From an uncultured Porphyromonas sp. (GTDB taxonomy: Bacteria > Bacteroidota > Bacteroidia > Bacteroidales > Porphyromonadaceae): 5,231 nt of DNA. Numbering within the stretch: position 1 is the first letter of the stretch; each line of letters opens with the position of its first letter. The position numbers and the translations under genes were made by a program. The stretch lies in contig NZ_CAJZFJ010000099.1 of assembly GCF_915070105.1 (NCBI RefSeq), forward strand, positions 1-5,231, in the 5' to 3' direction. Shown piece by piece: positions 1-5,204 of the stretch. The notes under the pieces are model-generated. The model was given only the letters and a program-made list of their open reading frames with translations. It searched no databases and was not told the origin of the DNA.

Positions 1-776
1 TCAATATCAATATCCCAGGCCGTATCAACCCCGTCACGGGATATAGCTACAACCTCTTCAACTTCTTCCCCGACCGTCCCCTCTCACAGACGATCAGTGA
101 GCGTATCGGCATACGAGTGTCTATCGACAATGACACTCGTGGAATGGCCTTCGGGGAGTTTACCCAGGGCTGTGCTAAGGACCTCGGTGTGAACTCTGCC
201 CTCTATGTCAATGTCAGCTGGGGGCTTGGTCTCGGACTGATCCTCGATGGGCAGATCTACTTCGGTAAGTCTGGCTTCTCTGGTGAGCTGGGGCATATCT
301 CCATATATAATAATCAGATCCTCTGCCACTGCGGTAAGAAGGGTTGCCTCGAGACCGAGGTCAGTGGGCAGGCGATGTGTCGCAAGGTGCAGGCTCGCAT
401 CCGTGCGGGAGAGAATTCCATCCTCTCGCCAATTGTCGCCAAGGGTGGTGACCTCAAGCTCTCCCACCTCATTGAGGCCTGCCAGCAGGAGGATATGCTC
501 TGCCTAGAGGTGCTTAGTGAGATGGGACTACAGCTAGGTAAGCAGATCGCCAACCTCATCAATATCTTCAACCCCGAGCTCGTCATCGTCGGGGGGAGTC
601 TAGCTGACTCCAATGGCTTCCTCACTCAGCATGTCGAGGCCTCGGTGCGTACCTATTCAATGAGTGTCGTCACCCGTGACACCCGCATCGAGACAGCCAC
701 ACTCGGCGATCGCTCCGGACTCATCGGGGCATGTATGCTCGCCCGCACACGCCGCTTCGAGGATCTCGCCCGCTAG
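1..776 (+). CDS. ROK-family transcriptional regulator or sugar kinase, 3' part (5' end off window)
   Basis: The reading frame is open from the left edge (first full codon at 3) to TAG at 774-776, giving 257 codons, so the true start lies outside the window. The ROK core is clear. It has a GRINPVTGYSYN-type loop, the IDND motif whose second Asp (codon 132-134) is the usual catalytic base, and a GxGLGL-like phosphate-binding stretch. The zinc signature follows: GH, nine residues, then CHCGKKGCLE, with His and three Cys ligands all present. The C-terminal NIFNPELVIVGG block and the GLIGACMLA end are also typical. ROK proteins are either sugar kinases or NagC/Mlc-type repressors that bind a sugar through this domain. 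The sequence resembles Bacteroidales ROK regulators, which carry an N-terminal DNA-binding helix-turn-helix, but that part is not visible, so kinase and regulator cannot be separated here. All visible active-site residues are intact. The gene is followed at once by its own strong terminator and looks transcriptionally separate from trpS. Confidence 0.88.
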   Translation, partial: NINIPGRINPVTGYSYNLFNFFPDRPLSQTISERIGIRVSIDNDTRGMAFGEFTQGCAKDLGVNSALYVNVSWGLGLGLILDGQIYFGKSGFSGELGHISIYNNQILCHCGKKGCLETEVSGQAMCRKVQARIRAGENSILSPIVAKGGDLKLSHLIEACQQEDMLCLEVLSEMGLQLGKQIANLINIFNPELVIVGGSLADSNGFLTQHVEASVRTYSMSVVTRDTRIETATLGDRSGLIGACMLARTRRFEDLAR

Positions 777-796
777 AGCTCTCCCTCATTCTCATC

Positions 797-838
797 AGCT
801 AGGCTACCGCCCCGAGGGCGGTAGCCTAGCTCTTTTTT
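797..838 (+). terminator. Strong Rho-independent terminator of the ROK gene
   Basis: A perfect 16-bp stem (797-812 with 816-831, core GCTAGGCTACCGCCC) closes on a three-base CGA loop. It is followed after one C by six T (833-838). It begins 20 bases after the ROK stop codon. The T tract is only on the + strand side, so it acts as a terminator for rightward transcription only. Confidence 0.93.
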
Positions 839-1050
839 GGTGGAGGGGGGGCAGTGGGTCTAATAGGTCTAATAGGTGCAATAGGTCTAATAGGTCTAAT
901 AAGGAGGACTGCGAAGGGTGGGGGCTAAGAGTGGTATAGGGGCTACCTGGGGGCTGTATAGGTGCCGACTAGGAGTGATGTCGGAGCCGGATAGGGTGTG
1001 TAGAGGGCTGGGGTAGGCTAGTGGTAGAGCGTGTAGCGCGGAGGAAGAGA
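839..1050. other. Gene-free, strongly G-rich intergenic stretch
   Basis: No convincing coding frame is present between the ROK terminator and the trpS leader. By hand count, 841-1050 contains about 94 G and 24 C on the + strand, far more skewed than the flanking genes. G runs include seven G at 845-851, GGG at 916-918, five G at 920-924, four G at 939-942 and five G at 949-953. A 9-bp tandem array lies inside it. No function can be assigned. It could be relaxed spacer DNA, a strand-biased repeat remnant, or a G-quadruplex-prone element. Confidence 0.6.
856..900. repeat. Five tandem copies of a 9-bp unit (AGGTCTAAT)
   Basis: Five contiguous 9-base units run without spacers: GGGTCTAAT (856-864), AGGTCTAAT (865-873), AGGTGCAAT (874-882), AGGTCTAAT (883-891) and AGGTCTAAT (892-900). 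The first copy differs at one base and the third at two. The unit length is a multiple of three, so the array reads as repeated SNR or SNRCNR residues in one frame, but that frame has no other coding features. Unit length and lack of spacers rule out CRISPR. It is a short tandem repeat of the kind that can vary in copy number between strains. Confidence 0.9.
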
Positions 1051-1057
1051 GATGGTA

Positions 1058-1089
1058 TTTGCTGATTATTAGCTATCTTCGTAGGTTAA
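1058..1089 (+). promoter_or_regulatory. Weak candidate Bacteroidota-type promoter for trpS
   Basis: A TTTG at 1058-1061 is followed after 20 bases by TAGGTTAA at 1082-1089. This partly matches the Bacteroidota housekeeping pattern of TTTG near -33 and TAnnTTTG near -7 (four of six fixed positions in the second box). Transcription would then start around 1095-1098, about 55 bases before the trpS ATG. It is the best spacing match I found in the gap but is far from a perfect consensus. Confidence 0.25.
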
Positions 1090-1132
1090 TAATGGGTGAT
1101 GGCGCTGTGTGCCAGCCTTCGCCCACCTAACC
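1082..1132 (+). promoter_or_regulatory. Possible stem-loop in the trpS leader
   Basis: An inner hairpin pairs TGGCG (1100-1104) with TGCCA (1110-1114) around a five-base loop, including one G-U pair. It is enclosed by TGGGTGA (1093-1099) pairing with TCGCCCA (1119-1125), again with one G-U pair. An outer stem is possible, GGTTA (1084-1088) with TAACC (1128-1132). The fold ends about 20 bases before the trpS start. The outer stem and the candidate promoter at 1058-1089 exclude each other, because a start near 1096 would leave the 5' arm untranscribed. This could be a leader structure or chance pairing. Confidence 0.3.
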
Positions 1133-1152
1133 AATAAACAGAAAGAATAGAA

Positions 1153-2142
1153 ATGGATACAGTAGTCAGCGGAATACGCCCCACGGGTAACCTCCATCTG
1201 GGGAATTACTTCGGCGCAGTACGTGCCTTTACCCAGATGCAGAACGAGTATAATTGCTTCTTCTTCATTGCGGACTGGCATTCGCTGACCACCCACCCAC
1301 ACCCCGACAACATCGTCCGTAGCACCAACACCATCCTAGCAGAATACCTTGCCTGTGGGATCGACCCCGAGCGTGCTACCATCTACATACAGAGCGATGT
1401 GCGGGAAGTCTTGGAGCTGTACCTATACCTCAATATGAATGCCTACCTCGGGGAGCTGGAGCGTACCACTTCCTTCAAGGAGAAGGCTCGTCAGCAGCCC
1501 GACAATGTGAATGCCGGCCTACTGACCTATCCCACCCTCATGGCTGCTGACATCCTGATGCACAAGGCCGTGAAGGTGCCCGTCGGCAAGGATCAGGAGC
1601 AGAATATGGAGATGGCTCGCAAGTTCGCCCGTCGCTTCAACACGATCTACGGTGTGGACTTCTTCGTCGAGCCCCAGTCCTACTCCCTCGGTGCTCGGGC
1701 TCTGAAGGTGCCAGGCCTCGACGGGTCAGGCAAGATGGGTAAGAGTGAGGGCAACGCTATCTACCTCGTGGATGATGCCAAGACGATCTCCAAGAAGGTC
1801 ATGCGGGCCGTCACCGATGCAGGCCCTACGGAGCCCAATAGCCCCAAGCCAGAGCCTATTGAAAACCTCTTCACACTCATGGAGATCGTCTCCAGCGAGG
1901 AGGTCTACAAGCACTTCAACGATGCCTACAACGACTGCTCCATCCGCTACGGCGATATGAAGAAGCAGCTGGCAGAGGACATCTGTGCCTTCTCCACCCC
2001 CATCCGTGAGCGCATACTAGAGATAAGTGCCGACGAGGCATACCTCAGACGAGTAGCCAGCATCGGGGCAGAGAAGGCTCGGGAGAGTGCAGCCAAGACA
2101 CTGGAGGAGGTACGACAGATCATCGGCTTCCGCCACCGCTAA
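1153..2142 (+). CDS. trpS: Tryptophanyl-tRNA synthetase (TrpRS)
   Basis: This is a cytoplasmic class I aminoacyl-tRNA synthetase that activates tryptophan with ATP and charges tRNA-Trp. The 329-residue length is normal for bacterial TrpRS. The HIGH-type signature is TGNLHLGNY at residues 11-19. DWHSLTT (41-47) and YPTLMAADIL (126-135) build the tryptophan pocket, with Asp133 the expected indole-contacting acid. PVGKDQ is at 143-148. The KMSKS loop appears as KMGKS at 194-198, with Gly replacing the first Ser. The family's QHxE segment reads QNME (150-153), with Asn in place of the usual His. The helical C-terminal anticodon-binding part (about 205-329) is complete. The ATG at 1153 follows an A-rich AGAAAGAATAGAA leader typical of Bacteroidota, and MDTVVSGIRPTG is the expected N terminus. 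The next gene starts 36 bases downstream, so co-transcription is likely. Confidence 0.97.
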   Translation: MDTVVSGIRPTGNLHLGNYFGAVRAFTQMQNEYNCFFFIADWHSLTTHPHPDNIVRSTNTILAEYLACGIDPERATIYIQSDVREVLELYLYLNMNAYLGELERTTSFKEKARQQPDNVNAGLLTYPTLMAADILMHKAVKVPVGKDQEQNMEMARKFARRFNTIYGVDFFVEPQSYSLGARALKVPGLDGSGKMGKSEGNAIYLVDDAKTISKKVMRAVTDAGPTEPNSPKPEPIENLFTLMEIVSSEEVYKHFNDAYNDCSIRYGDMKKQLAEDICAFSTPIRERILEISADEAYLRRVASIGAEKARESAAKTLEEVRQIIGFRHR

Positions 2143-2178
2143 ACGAACGACAATAGCAACATAATTATAGAGAAGAGA

Positions 2179-2613
2179 ATGGAACTAATAGGAAAGATTA
2201 TCCAAATCCTTCCCCTACAGGAAGGCGTATCTAAGGCAGGGAATCCATGGAAGAAGCAGGAGTATATCCTCGAGACCCTTGGAACGCAGTACCCTCGTAA
2301 GGTGTGCTTTAACCTCTTTGGGGATAACGTGGACAAGTTCCCCATGCAGGTTGGTCAGGACGTAACGGTGTCGATCGATATCGAGAGCCGAGAGTTCAAC
2401 GGGCGCTGGTACACAGATGTCCGTGCGTGGAATGTGCTGAATGGTGTCCAGCTAGCAGGTGCTCCTGCCCCAGGCTTTGCAGCAGCCCCTGCTCAGCCCG
2501 CAGCCCCCGCCCCCGGCTTCGCCTCTGCTCCAGCCCAGCCTGCTCCCCAGGCGGCTCCTGCTCAGCCCACCACAGTAGCTGCCCCTACGGCAGCTGATGA
2601 CCTACCCTTCTAA
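2179..2613 (+). CDS. DUF3127 protein, SSB-like: putative OB-fold domain, Pro/Ala linker, DDLPF tip
   Basis: The product is 144 residues. Residues 1-90 match the pattern of the Bacteroidota family DUF3127: MELIGKIIQILPLQEG at the start, GNPWKKQEYILE at 21-32, CFNLFGD at 43-49 and ESREFNGRWYTDVRAWNV at 69-86. This compact beta-rich, aromatic-containing domain resembles an OB fold, which is an inference. Residues 91-139 form a Pro/Ala/Gln-rich, probably disordered linker built partly from a duplicated 14-residue unit. The last residues are DDLPF, nearly identical to the DDIPF tip that bacterial single-stranded DNA-binding protein uses to recruit repair and replication partners. The overall plan of binding domain, low-complexity linker and acidic tip is that of SSB, so single-stranded nucleic-acid binding with partner recruitment is a reasonable hypothesis. 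It is not a classical Ssb by sequence. It lies 36 bases after trpS and is probably co-transcribed. The ATG follows the A/G-rich leader ATAGAGAAGAGA. Confidence 0.85.
   Translation: MELIGKIIQILPLQEGVSKAGNPWKKQEYILETLGTQYPRKVCFNLFGDNVDKFPMQVGQDVTVSIDIESREFNGRWYTDVRAWNVLNGVQLAGAPAPGFAAAPAQPAAPAPGFASAPAQPAPQAAPAQPTTVAAPTAADDLPF
2461..2544 (+). repeat. Two tandem 14-residue repeats coding the linker of the DUF3127 protein
   Basis: Codons 95-108 encode APAPGFAAAPAQPA and codons 109-122 encode APAPGFASAPAQPA, which differ by one residue. At DNA level three of the 14 codon pairs are identical, ten differ only by synonymous third-base changes and one is nonsynonymous. A shorter partial copy (APAQP) follows at 126-130. 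The duplication is therefore much clearer in protein than in DNA. Confidence 0.9.
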
Positions 2614-2646
2614 TCAAGGCTCGTCCTTAGGACGCTAAGTCATCAT

Positions 2647-2687
2647 AGAGGGAATGCCCCAGAGAGACCCATCGGAGCATTCCCTCT
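2647..2687 (+). terminator. 11-bp hairpin after the DUF3127 gene, possible terminator or 3' stabiliser
   Basis: AGAGGGAATGC (2647-2657) pairs perfectly with GCATTCCCTCT (2677-2687) around a 19-base loop. It starts 33 bases after the stop codon. No T tract follows, so it is not a standard intrinsic terminator. It could protect the 3' end of the trpS transcript or mark a Rho-dependent end. It separates the trpS and rlmH pairs. Confidence 0.45.
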
Positions 2688-2693
2688 GCTAAT

Positions 2694-2719
2694 ACATATA
2701 TGTGTATATTCACAGGGAG
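2694..2719 (+). promoter_or_regulatory. AT-rich palindrome and SD-like site before rlmH
   Basis: A perfect 10-bp palindrome ACATATATGT (2694-2703) sits in an AT-rich patch directly upstream of rlmH. GGGAG (2715-2719) lies five bases before the ATG at 2725 and resembles a Shine-Dalgarno site, unlike the A-rich leaders of trpS and the DUF3127 gene. Bacteroidota depend little on such sites, so its role is uncertain. I found no TTTG/TAnnTTTG pair with acceptable spacing here. Confidence 0.3.
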
Positions 2720-2724
2720 CACAG

Positions 2725-3198
2725 ATGCAGCTATCCCTCCTCGTCATCGGTAAGACAGATTCGGCACAGATAGAGACGGAGATCAAGCGATATGAGAGCC
2801 GTCTGAAGCATTACCTCCCCTTTGAGCTTCGGGTAATCCCCGATGTGCGCCGAGGGAGCAAGCTCTCCGCCGAAGATCAGAAGCGGGCAGAGGGCGAGGA
2901 GCTCCTGCGCTATATCACCCCGACAGATCAAGTCTATCTCTTCGACGAGCGAGGGAAGAGCTATACGAGCCGAGCCTTTGCCTCCTTTATCGAGCGTGCT
3001 ATGGTATCAGGGCTACGGCGCATGGTTCTGGTGATCGGAGGCCCCTATGGCTTCACTCCAGAGGTCTATGAGCGAGCCAATGGACTGGTATCACTGAGCC
3101 AGATGACCTTCTCCCACCAGATGGTGCGTCTCTTCGCTATCGAGCAGCTCTATCGGGCGCAGACGATCATCCGAGGAGAGCCCTACCACCATGACTAA
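2725..3198 (+). CDS. rlmH: 23S rRNA (pseudouridine1915-N3)-methyltransferase RlmH
   Basis: RlmH is a small SPOUT-class methyltransferase that uses S-adenosylmethionine to methylate N3 of pseudouridine 1915 in helix 69 of 23S rRNA, acting as a dimer on assembled 70S ribosomes. The 157-residue length is standard. Visible family features are YLFDERGKSYTS (71-82), the cofactor-binding LVIGGPYGF (102-110) that helps form the SPOUT knot, SLSQMTFSHQMVRLFAIEQLYRA (123-145), and the C-terminal PYHHD that carries the conserved His and aromatic residues. The start MQLSLLVIGK is the expected N terminus. The gene is complete with no damage. The next gene starts 30 bases after its stop, without an evident terminator between, so the two probably share a transcript. 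Confidence 0.96.
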   Translation: MQLSLLVIGKTDSAQIETEIKRYESRLKHYLPFELRVIPDVRRGSKLSAEDQKRAEGEELLRYITPTDQVYLFDERGKSYTSRAFASFIERAMVSGLRRMVLVIGGPYGFTPEVYERANGLVSLSQMTFSHQMVRLFAIEQLYRAQTIIRGEPYHHD

Positions 3199-3228
3199 GG
3201 AAAACCCATTACCTGCCCGTATCCTCAA

Positions 3229-4959
3229 ATGAACTATTGGCAACATATCAAGGAGTTCCTCCTGCGTGGGGAGCAACGGATCTACTACTGGATCTTCACC
3301 TTCTCGCTCCTACTGCCCAACATCATCCTCTCGGTAGTGATGCAGCAGTCGATGATCGGACGTGTGCTGAACATCCTGCTGATGCTCCCGCTCTATATGC
3401 TCGTAATGCTCGTGGCCAAGCGTCCCGGGCGTGTCTACTGGTCGTTGCTGCTGCTGGTACTCCTGCACATGTTCCAGCTGGTGCTACTGACGATCTTCAG
3501 CGGTTCGGTGGTGGCGGTGGATATGATCCTCAACCTCTTCACCTCGGAGCCTGATGAGGCTACGGAGCTACTGTCCAATATCCTGTGGCCGATCGTAGGT
3601 GCTCTAGCGCTCTATGTGCCTGTGCTCATACTGGCCACCCTCTCAGCACGCAACCGCAAGACACTCTCTTCGGCCTTCCGTAAGCGCACGGCACTCTATG
3701 CCTTCATCCTGCTTATCGTCGCCCTCCCCGTCTATATTGGGGCAAAGAAGCGCTTCCCCTATCTCCACCTGCGAGCAGAGGTATATCCGATGAGTGTCTT
3801 CTATAATATGTATCTAGCGACGAAAAAGCTTAGCCAAGTCTTCCGCTACACCTATACCTCGGAGAACTTCTGCTACGGAGCTGCGAGCGAGCGAGCGAAG
3901 GATGGACGTGAGGTCTACGTCCTGATCCTTGGGGAGACTTCGCGAGCTCACAGCTGGAGTCTCTATGGCTACACCCGCCCGACGACCCCTCGGCTGGATA
4001 CGATGAGCCGTGAGGGACTCATCCCCTTCGCAGACGTGCTGACCCAGTCGAACACCACCTATAAGAGCATACCGATCATCCTCTCGCCTGCCGATGCCTC
4101 TTCGTCCGAGGAGCTCCCTCGGGTACGTGGTATCTTGGAGGCTTATAAGGAGGCGGGCTTCTACACGGCCTTTGTCTCGAATCAGCCTGGGAACCACAGC
4201 TATGTGGACTTCTTCGCCATGCAGGGAGATGAGTACCATTCCATACGCAAGGAGCTTAGGCGGAGCAAGCGTCGTCTCTACGACACAGACATGCTCCCCT
4301 ATCTGGAGCAACTCTTGTCTAGCGACCACCCCCGACTCTTCATCGTCCTGCATACCTATGGGGCGCACTTCAGCTATCGGGATCGCTATCCGAAGGATGC
4401 TGCTCCCTTCCCTGTCCCCCATCGCTATTCAGGCTCTGCTAAGGACAGCCTAGCTCTACGCAATGCGTATGACAACGCTATCTGGCAGACAGACCGCTTT
4501 GTGGATGAGGTGATCCGCATGCTCGGAACTCAGGATCGGCACTCAGCTCTGATGTACGTGTCGGATCATGGTGAGGATGTGTATGACGATAGTCGAGAGC
4601 GCTTCCTACACTCTTCGCCCGATGTCTCCTACTACCAGCTGCATGTCCCTCTTCTGCTGTGGTTCTCGCCTGCCTATAGGGAGGCGCATCCCGAGCTAGT
4701 GGCTGCAGCACGAGCCAACCAGCAGCGAGCAGCCTCGACCAACACAGTCTTCCACACCCTACTCCAGCTCTCGGGGATACGTACACGCTACCGCAGAGAT
4801 AGTCTCTCGCTGGTTAGCCCTTCCTTCCTAGAGCAGCAGCGTTACTATCTGAATGACCGCTACGAATGTCTTCCCATCGAGGGGCTTGATCTCTCGGAGG
4901 AGGACGTACAGCTCTTCCGACAGAAGGGTTTGCGCTACGAACCTATACCCAGCGAGTAA
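3229..4959 (+). CDS. Inner-membrane phosphoethanolamine transferase-like protein (EptA/sulfatase superfamily)
   Basis: The 576-residue product has the EptA-type layout: about five N-terminal membrane helices (roughly 20-38, 44-63, 71-91, 119-138, 155-171), a linker, then a periplasmic alkaline-phosphatase/sulfatase-fold domain from about 228. Catalytic motifs are present in order: LILGETSRAHSWSLYGY (232-248) with metal-ligand Glu236; SNTTYKSIP (274-282), where Thr276 or Thr277 should be the nucleophile; LHTYGAH (374-380); YVSDHGED (443-450) with metal ligands Asp446 and His447; and a further His461. Family members move phosphoethanolamine from phosphatidylethanolamine to lipid A or other glycans, and in many species this raises resistance to cationic peptides. 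The acceptor cannot be read from sequence. Only two cysteines occur (215 and 547), unlike the multi-disulfide proteobacterial enzymes. The C terminus carries about 40 residues (537-576) rich in charged and aromatic residues. ATG at 3229 is the only reasonable start, 30 bases after rlmH. Confidence 0.88.
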   Translation: MNYWQHIKEFLLRGEQRIYYWIFTFSLLLPNIILSVVMQQSMIGRVLNILLMLPLYMLVMLVAKRPGRVYWSLLLLVLLHMFQLVLLTIFSGSVVAVDMILNLFTSEPDEATELLSNILWPIVGALALYVPVLILATLSARNRKTLSSAFRKRTALYAFILLIVALPVYIGAKKRFPYLHLRAEVYPMSVFYNMYLATKKLSQVFRYTYTSENFCYGAASERAKDGREVYVLILGETSRAHSWSLYGYTRPTTPRLDTMSREGLIPFADVLTQSNTTYKSIPIILSPADASSSEELPRVRGILEAYKEAGFYTAFVSNQPGNHSYVDFFAMQGDEYHSIRKELRRSKRRLYDTDMLPYLEQLLSSDHPRLFIVLHTYGAHFSYRDRYPKDAAPFPVPHRYSGSAKDSLALRNAYDNAIWQTDRFVDEVIRMLGTQDRHSALMYVSDHGEDVYDDSRERFLHSSPDVSYYQLHVPLLLWFSPAYREAHPELVAAARANQQRAASTNTVFHTLLQLSGIRTRYRRDSLSLVSPSFLEQQRYYLNDRYECLPIEGLDLSEEDVQLFRQKGLRYEPIPSE

Positions 4960-4960
4960 T

Positions 4961-4977
4961 CAGGGCGCTCTGTTTTT
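4961..4977 (+). terminator. Weak candidate terminator after the transferase gene
   Basis: CAGGGCGCTCTG (4961-4972) can fold into a short four-pair stem including one G-U pair, followed directly by five T (4973-4977). It begins two bases after the stop codon. The stem is too short to be convincing alone, but the position is right. Confidence 0.3.
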
Positions 4978-5041
4978 AGAGGTTGCTTGTCCTTTTGCTC
5001 CCAGGGTCGACGCATGGTCTCGCTCGCACACTCCAGCCTTT

Positions 5042-5099
5042 GGATCTTCGGGGATATCATTTCGTATCCCAGGGAGCTTTAGCCCATCCCTAGAGATCC
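5042..5099. other. Possible three-way-junction fold
   Basis: GGATCT (5042-5047) pairs with AGATCC (5094-5099). Inside it GGGATA (5051-5056) pairs with TATCCC (5065-5070), and AGGG (5071-5074) pairs with CCCT (5088-5091), so the two inner stems sit side by side. Alternative pairing of GCTCCC (4997-5002) with GGGAGC (5072-5077) is also possible. The stems are short, and chance pairing is not excluded. Confidence 0.25.
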
Positions 5100-5165
5100 T
5101 GCGTATTATCCCCAAGAAACAGACATACAAGCGAGCCCTATCGGGGATATACTTAGAGCGCACTT

Positions 5166-5183
5166 GTATACCCACGTGTATAC
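5166..5183. repeat. Inverted repeat GTATAC-N6-GTATAC
   Basis: Two copies of the self-complementary hexamer GTATAC (5166-5171 and 5178-5183) flank a six-base spacer, and CACGTG (5173-5178) between them is also palindromic. The symmetry suits a hairpin or a dimeric regulator site upstream of a gene beyond the edge. No regulator can be named. Confidence 0.5.
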
Positions 5184-5188
5184 TCATC

Positions 5189-5204
5189 CCTCCTAGGTAG
5201 GAGG
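5189..5204. repeat. Perfect 6-bp hairpin CCTCCT-AGGT-AGGAGG
   Basis: CCTCCT (5189-5194) pairs with AGGAGG (5199-5204) over a four-base loop. AGGAGG matches a full Shine-Dalgarno sequence, and the hairpin would hide it, but no ATG or GTG follows at a useful distance on the + strand before the window ends. Confidence 0.5.

Noticed and set aside
84..467. 127-codon open frame on the - strand inside the ROK gene
   Set aside because: It is antisense to the conserved ROK zinc and catalytic motifs, and no family features are visible.
856..900. Possible CRISPR array
   Set aside because: Units are only 9 bases and directly contiguous, with no unique spacers and no cas gene nearby.
664..939. Open + frame crossing the ROK 3' end, terminator and 9-bp repeats
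   Set aside because: It overlaps the ROK gene out of frame, runs through a strong terminator and encodes only repeat-derived SNR residues. It has no coding signature.
1092..1130. Trp-rich leader peptide for attenuation of trpS
   Set aside because: The small ORF encodes MGDGAVCQPSPT with no tryptophan codon, and no terminator with a T tract lies between it and trpS.
841..1152. tRNA or other standard RNA gene in the gap
   Set aside because: No cloverleaf, no GGTTCGAATCC-type T arm and no recognisable conserved RNA motif was found on either strand.
1069..1302. 77-codon - strand frame spanning the trpS start
   Set aside because: It overlaps the conserved TrpRS N terminus and has no supporting motif or start context.
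2179..2613. Annotation as classical single-stranded DNA-binding protein Ssb
   Set aside because: The N-terminal domain follows the DUF3127 pattern rather than the Ssb family. Only the overall plan and tip resemble SSB.
3814..4422. 202-codon open frame on the - strand inside the transferase gene
   Set aside because: It lies fully antisense to a gene with clear catalytic motifs and has no recognisable motif itself. It is a shadow of codon bias.
4960..5187. 75-codon - strand gene after the transferase
   Set aside because: It has no recognisable domain and a basic, low-complexity-like composition. The overlapping + frame is equally open, so coding on either strand is unsupported.
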